From positions 1,736,001 through 1,800,000 of the forward strand of contig JARFXM010000011.1 in assembly GCA_029532625.1 (NCBI GenBank): DNA of 64,000 bases, in the 5' to 3' direction. Made by a program: the position numbers and the translations under genes. Every line of letters starts with the position of its first letter. Positions within the stretch are counted from its first letter, which is position 1. The notes below the pieces were generated by a model that was not told the DNA's origin, made no database searches, and saw nothing but the letters and a program-made list of their open reading frames with translations. This document shows positions 32,401 through 45,000 of this stretch, one piece after another. The stretch is from Lomentospora prolificans. Lineage: Eukaryota > Ascomycota > Sordariomycetes > Microascales > Microascaceae.

Positions 32401-35400
32401 TTTCCAGTTTCCCCAAGCCAGCCAAGGTCCTGCACGATATCCGATACTGGCATCAACCCCGTTTTTCTAAACAAGGAACATGATCGATACTTTCGCCATA
32501 GCCAGCCAGCCGATCGAGCAGCATACAAACAGAGAGACCTGAAAAAGGATTTGAAATCTTAACACTCGCAACTAAGCGTTGCATCACATACTCGGCGTCC
32601 ACCTCCACAAGTCGCAACTGATAGCACAAGCACACTATGTATTACCATAAACCAACAAAATGATCACCTTGCCTGCCCACATCCTCAACGCGGGAGGGAA
32701 TGAGTTGCTGCAGATAATCATCGGGGGTAGTTTCCGGCAAGCCACAATTGGCGCCGCCGGTGAACGAAGAATACCAATTGAGCCTCGGCTCCGCCCTCCA
32801 TCTTTCTTTTCATCGAGATCAACTTGCGTGTCACTTCATTCTGGGTTGGACTGGTTCCTCTCATTCTGACTCGGCATGTCCGAGTGACAGGGGGATAAAG
32901 AGAGAGAGCATCGACGCGGATTTCTTTTTTAGGTCAAAAGCGGGGGCAGTTTCCAGTTTCCAGCTGCCCGGCTCGATCCCACAGGCCCCTCTTGGACGGA
33001 CGGGCTCTCAACGCTCCAACGGGCCATCTTGCTAGGGTGGTCAGGCTTTCTCGAACGGGGAAGAGCCAGCCCTAGCCAGCCACAGGACCGGTCATGCCCG
33101 TAACGACCCTACCATAGTTGCTATTAGCGCCAGCCATGATTCGTTTCCCTTAATTCTTCAATATCCGCCCTCCAGCAATCCACTCCCCTCCCGACTTCCC
33201 ATGCCGGTCCCATACTCTTCCCATTTCGCTCATGCGGCATTATGGTTGGAGACCGTTCGCTGTTACGTTTCCTCAGCTATTGAACGCGGCCAAAATGGTT
33301 CTGACGTACGATCCGGTGCAACAAGGTAGACGAAACGATCTCACACCGTCCCAGGCTTTGGTCACTATTTTGTTCTCTGCCATCAAGGTCGCCAAGCGTG
33401 GCTCATCGCAACGTCAAACAATGATCCCCCTTGCTCCTTGTCCACGGGTTGAAACAAAATATCGCAACTTGAAGGATCAGTTACATCGCTGGCTGTTGCT
33501 CATTCGGAAGCCACTGTTAATCCCGGCTCCTCCCGCATTTGTGTTTAAAGTTCGGAACAGGGCCTTGATCCTAGCTACGGTCCTGTCGGTGAAATCCGAC
33601 CAGGCATATTCGTGATTTTACACCATCATGCTGTGGTATTCCTTATTATTCCTGTGGTGAGTCTTAGCTGGTTCTTCGCGAGGTCCCGTATTCCGAACTC
33701 GGAGACCCTGGTAATGCAGTCTTGGTGATTTTTCTTTCTTGTTCACCAAAGAGTTCACGGCTTGGCTGCACTTGGACGAATACAGAAAGTGGCCGGCAGG
33801 TATCTTTATAGCGTACCATCCGTTTGGGGCATAATTCAATCATACGCTATCCAGCATATCCATGTATCATTCTGCATCAGGATCCCGGTTACCCGCTTGA
33901 AGCTCGAAGCATGTGAGCGGCCTGTTCTCGAATAACGATGGCGAATCCCAACAGCGGGCTTGTTTTAATAAGTGAATATCTCTCGCCAAGGAAACGGGCT
34001 AATAGGGCATGAAGATTTGACGGGGTCTCGCAAGGCTCTGTGCAACACGTTGGGGTAATGATCCTTGCCCCTCATGCTAATTATTTGCATCTCCACTGTT
34101 TTGCGGATATCGCCTCGCTGGCAACCTGACCGTCCTTAACCTTCAGTTTCTGAAGCAATGGTTGTCTGATGGCAAGGGTTCATCACAACCTGGCTTTTTG
34201 TCCAATGTCTTCGTTAACAGTTCATGACTCTTGTCCAAACCCATGGTTCATCTCACATTTCCCCCTCACCTGATAGACATTATCTGCTTGTCTTAAAGAC
34301 TATATACGAGGCGGGATGTGGTCTGGGGTGGGACGGCTCTGGCGCGAACTTGTGACGTTGAGGCTGGTCACGCGCATTGTCATAGCTGCCCAGTCTTTTC
34401 CTGTTGTCCGCTATGAGATTGTTGCCGTCTTTGAGTTGTGGCTCTTCCCGCCCCATCGAACTAGGAGGCGCCCATTTCTCGTTTCTCATTTTCATATCTC
34501 GACGTACCTAGCATCGGCGGCATGTAGAGGTGGCTCCCGTAAATGAATTAGCCCGAGCGAACCCGAGGAACCCATCTCCTGTTTATTCCGCCTTTGTAAC
34601 ATGGGTGTGACAGTGTCTAGTCAGAGCTTTTCCTCGACTGGGAAAACCCCCCTTTCTTACGGGTTCACTGGCACCCCCTAGAAGTTGGCGGACTTGGAGT
34701 TTTGACCCAAGGTATAGAACCACTTGGCCACGTAGAAGGTATATGCTGGAGATACTGGACGCATTGCAAAAGGCACTCGTAGCGATCCCGACAAGGACAA
34801 GAACCGGGAATGAGCGCCCAGCGGCGGGTGGGAGCGCTCTATATCTCAGAGACGACCAAACAAGGGAGGCACGCGTTGGCTCGATGAAGGACTCCATCTC
34901 AAGACGCGCCCCATGCCTCCAGGACAGCCAGCCATCGGAGAGGCATCCCACATCGCCGATTAGTTTCTAGTGACGTATATAAGCGCTCAGAGACTCCTCT
35001 TACCAGGGCAAGAATCCACTCACCGGGAACTCAAGCGAAAAAGACAGGACGTGGCTCTTGGGGGTCTGGCATTTCCAAGCGAGCCTTCGCGTCGACCATC
35101 AACCTACCAGTGAATACTCCAGGACTAGAAGCCTTTGCGCCCTTATCTCTTTTGAAAGCTTCTTTTCTTGCGCGTAGATGGCGCGGGAGTTTAAAGATAT
35201 CCTTGCCGGTCTGGACGGTCTTCTGATCGTGTCGTGTGCAACGATCCGAACAAGTAGGCCGACGCGATATCCCCAACCCCACAGAAAGTGAACCCCGCGA
35301 GCTCTTTATCGGAACCCAAGGTCTTAATCGAGATCTTCCCGGTTCTGAAATCTCTCAGAGTAGCACCGATCGATCTGACCTAAGCCTGTCCATCACGAAC

Positions 35401-36414
35401 ACATCCATCTCATAAACGACGTCTCCGGCATACCTCACCGATTATACGTCAGAGATGGATCCCTTAGCTGGGGTGTTTTCCGAAGAGTCGCTTTTCTCGT
35501 ACGAGGCCGGCAACGCGCACGACCAGGGTTTCACAAGCATCCGAGCTAAGCTTCTACCCGCCTAGTTCGGCATCCCAGAGAAAAAGTGGTCCAGTCCACG
35601 GCAGCTTCCGTGCTGCAATACAAAAGATCACCACTAGGCCGTATAACCCGAGACGACAGGTTGTTATGCCCATGAGACGACGACGCGACGCCAAAATGCG
35701 GGAGAACCCGCCACTAGCGGTAGCATGAAGCACCGCAAATCACAAAAATAAGGATTGTCTGATAAGGTCTTCTGTATGGGGAGAAGAGAGGATAAGCGTG
35801 CCATATCGCCGGGGAAACACCGGGGCGATATCAACAAAGCCTCTCCGTCTGGGGTCGTGAGACAATGACGAATACTCCTGGGTGGAGGCTAACAGGGCCG
35901 ATCCCTTGCACAGCATCGCATGTAGCCGCCGAGATTCCGTGCAGGGACGGTAGAAAAAGCAGGGAACGGCGCTCCTCCGCCCGGAATCCAACTCAGGAGG
36001 GCTCGGCTACAGTTGCGACAGCCTAGGCCGAGGGACGTTGGAGGTAGGAGGTCCCTCCGACAGAAACACTTCAACGAGCGGATCATCGCCCGATACGGGG
36101 TTTCTCCACATGCATCCCGGGCACACCGTTGGCACTAGACGGGCAGGAAGCCCAATCCTTTCAATCTTTCATTCAACCCTGAAGAGTATGAAAGTCCGCT
36201 TCATGACGTGGCTGGAGGACCCTCCCCTCGTCGGAAGAAGCGGCGCGGTGGAGACCCGCATAGATGGCGCTGCTTCTTGCCGCAGGTTTCTGCCCAGTTA
36301 ATCCCGAAGATCAAGAGGACATGCCCTAGAGAAGTAAAACCAAGTTTTTTGTTTCTTTCGGCCTCTCTTCTCGCTTCTACCCTTTCAAGACCCCTATCAT
36401 CCTCCTGCCTGGGA

Positions 36415-36429
36415 CCCCCCCCCCCCCAA
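36415..36429. repeat. Poly-C homopolymer
   Basis: A run of about 14 cytosines in non-coding DNA. Confidence 0.75.
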
Positions 36430-38895
36430 ACCTACCCCTGGCGTACGGAGGAGGATTCGTAAAGGCAACAGCAAGGAGAATCGTATTCATACGCTAGCAA
36501 TATAAAAGAAAAATCCGAGATCATGGAGGCGTTTGCCGTTTGCTGGCGCGAGAAGCGAAAGCAACCGTAAGACCACCCAAAAGACTTCGATTTCTTGCGG
36601 AAGGGGATGGAGGAGGCATCGCCGATGGAGAGGGATAGATCGCGGTTCATGCTGCCTCCATGCCGATCCTGGAGCCAAGATCGCATCCCCTTTCGTGTTT
36701 TAATTCGGCTCTGGGGCCCCTTGCTTCCAGCATATTGGTCGATCCATTTCTGCTGGGTGCGTGTCGCTCATGCTCCATGGGCATACCAATATGTGGGATA
36801 CTGGGGTACATTTGATGACGTCTAGATGTGTGGGGAAAGCTTTTATATGACCCAATCTAAAAGGAACAGCGGTCTCCAAGTAGTTTAGACGAGAACTAAG
36901 CAACGGTGCTGGGGTCGTATGGAGGGGCATGAGTAGTTTCAAGTTTCGCAATTCCGGTGAGCAAGTGTGATGGTGGTCTCCTAGCGAGAAGAAAATGTAT
37001 GAGCTATTCCGGCATCTAGACCCGGATCTATCAATGGGACCGCATCTTTTGTTTAGAGTATGACGAAGTTTCGGGCCAGCGTCTTTTACGGCCCGCCGAT
37101 TTTTTTTTTTCCTTTGTTGAGCGAACACTCTTTACGGGCTATTGAGTAACCTTGCGTGCTAGGATAGAATGGCTCATGGAATGTAGACTTGGAAGACAAA
37201 CGATTGGGATTACTTGGAGCCCTACCATCGAATTCGTGGAACTCTTCTAGGTGCTTCAGATTCTCCACGTCTGTTCTGAATGGATGATCTGCACCATCAA
37301 TAAAAAAAGTGGCATCCCGGCAGGCTTGGGGCCAGGATTTGCACAAAAAAAAAAGACTTGGAATCAGGATCTCGAATGGCGTTTCGCCGACAGAGGAGAT
37401 CGGCAGCCATGGGTCTTCAACACACTGGGATGTGTCTCTTCGCTCTCAGCAAGCATGCCAGATGCTGGTTCATTAACGTCTTCTTTCGCCCCCAGATTCT
37501 TGGCGCCGGACCCTTGAGGACATACGAAAGTGTCTGGGAACGGTACTCTGCAGTACTTTGAGGATACCCAACCCACCCTTGCCCTGTATCTGCAGTGGGC
37601 CAGCACACTAAATATTATCAGCCAGGTGCCCATCCAGCGCCAGGCAGTACGCCTGTGGATGCGTAGTTCTCTGGTTCACCAACTCTCAATAGACGGAGTG
37701 GAGTCTTCAGGGCTCTGGTTGGGGCTGGCTGATAGCCTGACGCTAGGGCCCGACGCTATAATAGTGAGTGTCCTGGATTCCAGGTGTTAGCATCAAGAGG
37801 AGAACCATGAATCGACCATTTCGGCGATATCTTGCAGTAGGCCCTAGGCACCAGCGAAACCTAAACCCACCCCGCAGCTGGCGATGGCCCATGAAGCTAG
37901 GGGCTTTTGCAGAGTGTTTGTTAGGAGGCCTGGCCATCAATGGGTCGAACTGAGATCTTCCATTCCTCCCTAATTGGGCAAGGTCTTCTAGCGAAACGTA
38001 GTGGAGTAAGGCGAGAGTACTGGACCGTCCGCAAGTTGGGGCACACTCGGCTCACTCTCCCCCGGGGAACCTGGGGTGTGTCGGGGTCAGAATATCCAGT
38101 CCAAACCAGAGAGTCTCGTAAATATCACCACCGGCAAGTAGCACCTCTAGTGGCTAGTCTTGGTTGATGACTGACATACGCACGTCCCTTTAGCGCCTGA
38201 GAAAACTTGCTCAAACCCGTTGGTCCCTGGAGCCTGTTCGATGTTAGAACGAGTTCGGGGTGAAAACGGCGTCCAGCCTGCTGGCATTCGAGCAAAATCC
38301 CCCAGAACGAGGAAACAGATACTCCGGGGGAGCTGTCTATGGATAGTGCATGACCATCTGCTCCTCAAACTTAGGTTTCGAAAGCACTCTGCTGACCACA
38401 GTAACTCTAGTATTGGGGATCGTAGAGGTGGCAGCGCTATTGTACTAGCGTCATCCTTCGTCGTTTATATCGGTCGGTGAGGGGCCGGCATCTCGTCCTC
38501 AGCGTTGGCGAATAGGACTGCTTCCATGGTCTCCCGGTGTGACGTGAGCCCCCGATCGCAACCTCGTCCACAAGAGATTTAAACTAGATAGACCGAATTA
38601 ATGGATTTGGAAGCGAACGGAGAGATGTGGAAACGAGGTTCCACCTGACTGCAATGTGGCATGTAAGCTCTAGTCGCCCCACTCGATAACAAATGTCAAG
38701 GGGAGGTTTTGCCACTCTCATCAAATCAATCGACCAATCTGCATCGCGGGTTGATGAACAGCACGAGGTCGAATGAGCGTCATCCGCGCTAGGCGTCTGG
38801 TTCGATGGGTCATGAAGTCCTCCCTCCTTCATAAAGGGTAAAAAGAAGGCAAACAGATGGAAGAAAATTACTCAACATCGGAACAGGGGAAAGGG

Positions 38896-38907
38896 CAAAA
38901 AGAAAAG
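38896..38907 (-). terminator. RNA polymerase III T-run terminator of the tRNA
   Basis: On the minus strand the sequence right after the tRNA reads CTTTTCTTTTTG. Runs of four or more T are the standard Pol III stop. Confidence 0.75.
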
Positions 38908-39009
38908 TGTCCTCTGGCAGGCTCGAACTGTCGACCTCTGGATCTCCCGGTAGTGTCCCTATCGGGTCATATTATGAGACCAGCGCTCTACCGACTGAGC
39001 TAAGAAGAC
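38908..39009 (-). tRNA. tRNA-Met (CAT), elongator type, with a 29-base intron
   Basis: Read on the minus strand from 39009 to 38908. The acceptor stem GTCTTCT pairs with AGAGGAC (one G-T wobble). The D arm is GCTCAGTCGGTAGAGC. The anticodon loop is CTCATAA with anticodon CAT at 34-36. The T arm contains GTTCGAGCC, so this is an elongator: fungal initiators lack the TTC. The intron, 38972-38944, sits at the canonical position between nucleotides 37 and 38, and the mature tRNA is 73 bases including the discriminator A. Downstream (to the left on the plus strand) is a CTTTTCTTTTT stretch, a good RNA polymerase III terminator. The elongator Met tRNA of budding yeast has no intron, so the intron is worth noting. 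Anticodon CAT could also belong to an Ile tRNA with modified C34, but nuclear fungi use TAT for that. Confidence 0.93.
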
Positions 39010-42000
39010 ATCATGCGTGTACAGGCTCGATAATTCTTGCTTTGAAGACCACTAGTGAAATCCTATTGCTCGGGTTCCACAACGCCGATCCAATTATTCC
39101 CCACATGTGTTGTTCAAGCGCCCAGTATCGAGCTCTTCAAATGTCCACCTTCGAGTCTCGTGCGTTGGGAGGGCAAGTTGTTTTTCATAATTTTTCATAA
39201 CTGCGTCAAAGCCGTTCCCTCTCTAGTCAGATTCTGTCCCTGGTCCCCTCCAGCCAGAGTACTGAGCCATCACCAGAAGAGCTGTCAATCAGAATGCCAT
39301 TTTCGAAGCCCCTTGAGATGTGCGTCTTCGGTCCCGGTTGGCTCATATTAGGCTTTCGTAGTACCGCGCGGAGACTTCTGCGTAGACCCGTCTTTCAGTT
39401 ATCTCAAATAAGCCTTTTCAGGTCTATAGGGAGCGCCATCACCCTGTTACCCTTCTTCTCGAGCGAGCTCTTTTCCACCAGCATACTCTGAAACCTGTGA
39501 CGTGTCCAGACTCTTATCCCAGGTGTAGCATTTGGTCGACAGAATCAACACCCTCTTTCTTGAAATTTTTGGACCGAATTGAGCGCGGCGTCACATTCGA
39601 CCGCACGCAATACGACCAGAGGAAGCGCGACTGGTCTACCTTCGTATTACCATCTACTTTGAGAGGAATGGCACCGTGTGAATAGCATCCATATAGATCC
39701 CAAAGTAGAAAGCCGCGGTGTGTTATAAAGAGCGATCCTTCCGACACGACATAAAGTCGCCTACTTATTTCGTGGGGTGGAGATGATAGTCCTCGAATTG
39801 GTATACATGATAAATCTACTCTCGACAACCCCTTCTAGGACGAGGGCCTGGAAATATGTAGCTGTATCGAGCATATGCCATCTTCGCCTTGGCTAGTGTT
39901 ATCATGACGTGACAGGAGAGGACGTCGCCGTGCTCTTCGGGATGTTAGAACTAAGATGAGATTTTTCACCCCCTGCGAAGATCGTGAGATACCCGGAGGC
40001 TTGAAGACAACGGAACAGCCATGGCCGGTGAAGTAACAAGCCAACAGACATGGCTTGGTTAGATATGGTAGACTTTGCAACAAAAGACAGCGAGGTTCCG
40101 GTATCGATTTCACCAGTAACGACGGAAGCCGTTTTCCGTCCACGTCTATAATGTCAAAGTCGTCCTCGTCCTGAAAACTGGGACCCTTATCAGGGTCATC
40201 AAACTTACTACTAAACAGTCTACATCGGGTAGAATTTCTTCTCGAGCCATCCGCTCTTTTGGACCTCGGATGGAAGCAGCTTCCCTAGGATACTACAATG
40301 GCCCGGCCACCGTGTTTCGTTCCGGACGGTTGCTTTCGAAGGCAAGTGGGCGACAAAAGTTAAGCCATACCATCCATACTAACACACATCGACTTTCTGC
40401 ATCCCCCCTTAACACCTAAACTCTCAACGGCTTCCCGTCGGTCTTTTTGTTCAAAGAGAGCAGATAGGAAAAAGATGTACAAACTCGTAGATAGAATCCC
40501 CTTGTTTGGTGGTGTATTTTGGCGCGACTGTTTTAGTCACTGACTTAAACGGCCCTTCAATGCTCAAGAGGATAATAGTGCGTTTTGTTGTCTAGCAAAC
40601 TTGACGCTTCGAACACCTTGAGCAGCCGGCTCCCTAAGTAGACCTGGTAATACTCACCTTGGATACACTTTTAGAGACCTCGGTAGAGAGAGGGAATATG
40701 TCAACCGCTTAAGTCTCGCTGAGAGTTTCGGTCGGGTCAAGGCCTAAGCCGTTATTGAAGGGCAATAAGCGGCTGCATTGGTGCTGCTGTACAATCATCT
40801 AACAATTGCCCTGCCCCTTTTGATGTCATCTCATCTGCAAGAAAAGAGATGGCAGAAAATAAGAAGACTTACAAACCCGAAAACAGACGGTGTCGTTATT
40901 CTTTTGCCGGAGCTCGCGTTTCAGAGAGCACTTGGAGAACTAGGGATTGGCTGTGCGAGAGGACTCAGTGATACACTAGATGCTTTGGGAATCCAAAGCT
41001 TTTCGACGTTGCGTATGGCATTATCTTCCTGTAAGAAAGTTCAGCAGTAAAAGGATTGAAGGCTCTCATCACGGTCGTCGATCGTCCTGTCGTGTCTCTC
41101 TTCCCGTTCCTAGATTTCTATACTAAGCCTTTTTCATGCCACCATCTCAGCGGCCTGCAGCGGGACAGGACCCGCGCAATGCTATCGTCACAATTTGGAA
41201 CTACGCGAATGCCAAGCTTTTTCTTCTGTAGGTCCTTGTGGTACGAGCGCCCCATAATACCCACTCAACGAGGTGCCCGGAGGGGTCCTCAACCCGGCTG
41301 GTTGGATTGTCGACTTGTCGTATTAGGTCGAGTCCCACCGGCCCCCCTGGTGATGCTGACGCACGGATACCCGCCTGGTGTCAGCCTCCACAAGTCGATT
41401 CGGCCTGTCCCATTCAGGTCCATAAAAGGTCATCGGCAATAGTGAAGCGTTGTTTGCAGCAACGCCGACTCTCGTGACTTCTGCGGACTGTTTGGCACGG
41501 CACTATTTACGGAGATAGCTAGCTGAGGCGCCAAACATAGGAGTGATGGGGGGCTAATACACCACTTCGGAGCCTTAGGTCTTACATCCTTATAATGCAC
41601 GTCTTAGACAGAGGAAGCGAATCTCCCATGGTGGTCTCGACTTGCATGAGAAGCACCCTTGTGGAGCACCAATCTGCTAGTGCAACCCAAGCCTATGACC
41701 ACCACATCTTTGCTATCACCGCGATGAGAGCTAGGCAGAATAACCTGATGCGAGCGCTATGCATGATAATTGCGTGGTTATCCGGAAGAACTGATATTGC
41801 GAGCACATGAACGCGGAGGGAGGTCTCGGCCCACCGTCATCGTTTGAGAGAGACTATATCCTCGGGGTAGTCAAAGATCGGTGTGCAGATCACTGAGATG
41901 GCTGGCAGGCTTGAGGGCCCGTGTTCACAAGAGTTGATGGAGGGCGGCAGTGCAGGGGCCAGCATGGAGCACGCGGTCAGCGCTGAGGAGAGCGCAGAGT

Positions 42001-45000
42001 CGAGATTAGTCTGTAATACTTGTGGAAAAGGGGAAATAGGAGGGGGCCAGAGATGATTGGGTCCATTAAGGGCTCGGGAGAGGGTGGCACGGAAATGCAA
42101 GCCCGGCAGAAAAGCGCCCACGGTTGACTCTGACGAGCGCAGGTGGATGCAGAACTGTGTTCACTGCTTTTGGGAGGATCTGAAAACTGTGGTGGAAGTA
42201 CATACATGGCGCGTCCAAGGAGGGGACCACCACCGATTAGATTGGCTCGACACCATCATGTGCTATCGGTGAGAAGAACGGCTCGGGTTCAATAGGAACG
42301 CGAAATGCTTTAACACCGGAAGTTTTGCCCTCTTCGACGCGATCTTGGGAGACGAGAAATTCCTTGCAGTATTACACGACCCTTGAGACGTTCATATACT
42401 ACCCGCCAGAGGTGGCCTGAAAGACCAAGCACGTGCGATCGGCATCACTGGTGTCTGCACAATTTTGCGACATGGGGGAAGTAGCTGCCGAAGCCATCGC
42501 AACTGCCAGCTCGCCATGAACATGACTCTTGTTTGTGGGTTGTACAAGTGTACTTGGGAACGCACCACACAAACCAGGGGTAGGAACATGCGCACAAGGG
42601 AGGTGAGCGATACAACGCTACTTAATACTCGGAGGTGCAATTAATACGGTGGAGTATGGATAGCTTGCACTGCCACAGAGAGGGCGAGAGGCGAGACGGA
42701 ATTGATTTGAGCTGGCCGAGTTGAGAGAACAGCGTGCCCCTCTGGACCATCACGCCTGTTTCAGCGCCCTGAATCTGGAAGTGGCCTGTCTTGGGGCCTT
42801 CTTTTAGTAGCACTAGCGCCCCGGCACATTCCACAACCAACCAATGAAATAAATCCCCGTCCTATCTGGTATCCACTTGCCACCTCTCCCGCGCCGTTTC
42901 CTTCACATTGCCCACCTTGACTATCCTTGGTATCTTGACCACTTATTGAGCTCGGTACCAAACGCCATGCCTCGCAGCAATCCATTGAGCGGTTCCCCCC
43001 TTTACGGCTATTGCTCAAGAAGAAATACTCGAGTTTGGGCACTGATATTGCTCGGAAGTTAGCTATTAGCGTGGACACTTGGAGGTGCGCTGTCGATCAC
43101 CCGAAGGTGCTCGTCTTTTTGTATTATTTATTTGAACGAAACTTGCATTCCCTTGCGTAGGATCTAATAATGTCTTTGGAGGTTGAGTCTCCTCGACCCA
43201 GCCTATCAAACACGAATGATTCCGTATGACCGCGCTCTACTGCAGATAAGCTGCGGATGCCTCTTTCGAGACATGAACCTACCGCGACCGTTACTTCTGT
43301 GACCATTTTCTGTTTGAAGGCATGTGACTGACTGTGCAGAATGGAAAGGAGGGCCTCTGAGCAAGCTTCGTATATTGGATGATGCGATCAAACGGCGACT
43401 TGTCGATCACTCACCCGACATTTCGATTTTGAAACGCGGCGGGCTTGGACGAGTCGGGTCAGCTCGCCTCGGTGACTTGCACTGTGAAAGTTTAATGCGG
43501 CATCACGATCTACCTCGGTGATTGCCTGGAAGACCGCAGAAGATGATATTCCACCATTGGGCAGATGAGGACGACGCATCAAATTTCTCATTATTATTGA
43601 TGTCCTCTTTGCAAAGAAATGGGGAGACCTACTATAAGAGTAAGTAATAGTTGGGACGGGTTATTCTGGTTATCATGGCTGTTCGCGTTATTTCATTGAT
43701 AACGTGCTTTTTTCCGTGCTAGCCATCCTCCTTCGAGCAGGCATCAATTATTGCCCTGAAACCGTTCCATCCGGGCGACCTCACTCTGTCTACCTTGGAC
43801 TCGGGGGACCCAAATACTGGTAAGCGGTGCGCCCGGGAACATGCTACGGCATGCCATGGCATCACCTTATTGGTCGATTTTGTCTCAATTGACGGTCGCG
43901 TATGTATTATGTGCGAGCTCTTCCTTCGCTACCCTTAGTTACAATATATGCACCTTACTGTACAATCGTGGCAGCAAATTACAATTAATACTGGTACAAA
44001 ACCTTCACATCCCTATCAACTTCGGAAGCTTTTCCCTGGCACATCAAGCCTCAATCGCCCACCCTTGTTCGTCCAACTGGGATGAGCATGGCGGCTTGGG
44101 GCTTCGGCTCGCACACTTTAATCCTTCATTTTGTACTACTGTATCTGTGTTTCGTACTTGTTAAACCAGTCCTCTTTCTCTCCTATACAGGCCACCGCGA
44201 GAGATACCGTATCCGGTCCTTAATACGGCCCGAGATATGACGATAGCGGGGTATTAAGTATCGTCATTGGGTAGCGCCAGCACGTTGCTCGGGATTCTAG
44301 GGTTGAATCAATAGGGGGCGGCTGATGATGATGACGGAGAGGGACGAAAAGCATCTGGGGCAATTAGTAATAGCCAAGAAGACACCGCACAATGAATGAA
44401 GTGATGATTCGGCGCAAATGGACGCACATGTAAGTCTTGCTCGCGTTTGTTTATGCTCGACTTTGCTTGCGGGGTTTGTGGTTAGACTTTGTTTGTCTTC
44501 CGAATAGCGATAGGGGTAGGCTTCGGATGGAGGGCCGAAGATTTGAAATTGCGGGGGCCGGTATGTGCATCGCCTCGTCGCCCGATACCTCGCAGAGTGG
44601 TTTTGTTCCAGAAAAGCCAGAAGTCAAAGGTTCCGAGCTGGCGCGTCGACAAGCTTGGCCGTTAAACTTTCCTAGCGCACCCTATCAAGCTCGAGCGGAC
44701 GAGACGCAACAATTCAACACCCGCCAAGAGCATAGCCCAAGTTACAAGTCGATCGATCTTGCCTTGAGAGAGGAAGTTATAAATCTGATATGTACACCCT
44801 GCCTGTGGTTAGACCTTGGTACTCAACTTGGCTTCCCCTCGCCATTCAAGTGAGAATGCACGGCACCCATCAAGTCTCCCTCTCTCGTCTCTACGAGCTT
44901 AGGGCTGGCGCGAGCTTGATAATCCACTAAAGGATGGAAGCAATCAAAGTGTGCTAGAGCCCGCCCAAGCTAGTCTAGCTTATCATCTAGAGAGGGTGTC

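Larger units (their letters stand above)
29437..38907. other. 9.5-kb gene-poor stretch
   Basis: From the 5' side of the Rap-like gene to the tRNA. Base composition is ordinary, not AT-rich. I find no intact gene. Visible items are an A-rich run (about 30220-30265), many CCAGCC motifs (31.2-33.1 kb and 34.9 kb) and a C14 run near 36415. Several short frames at 36.7-37.9 kb have fairly normal composition and could be fragments of decayed genes, but I cannot name them. Confidence 0.5.
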
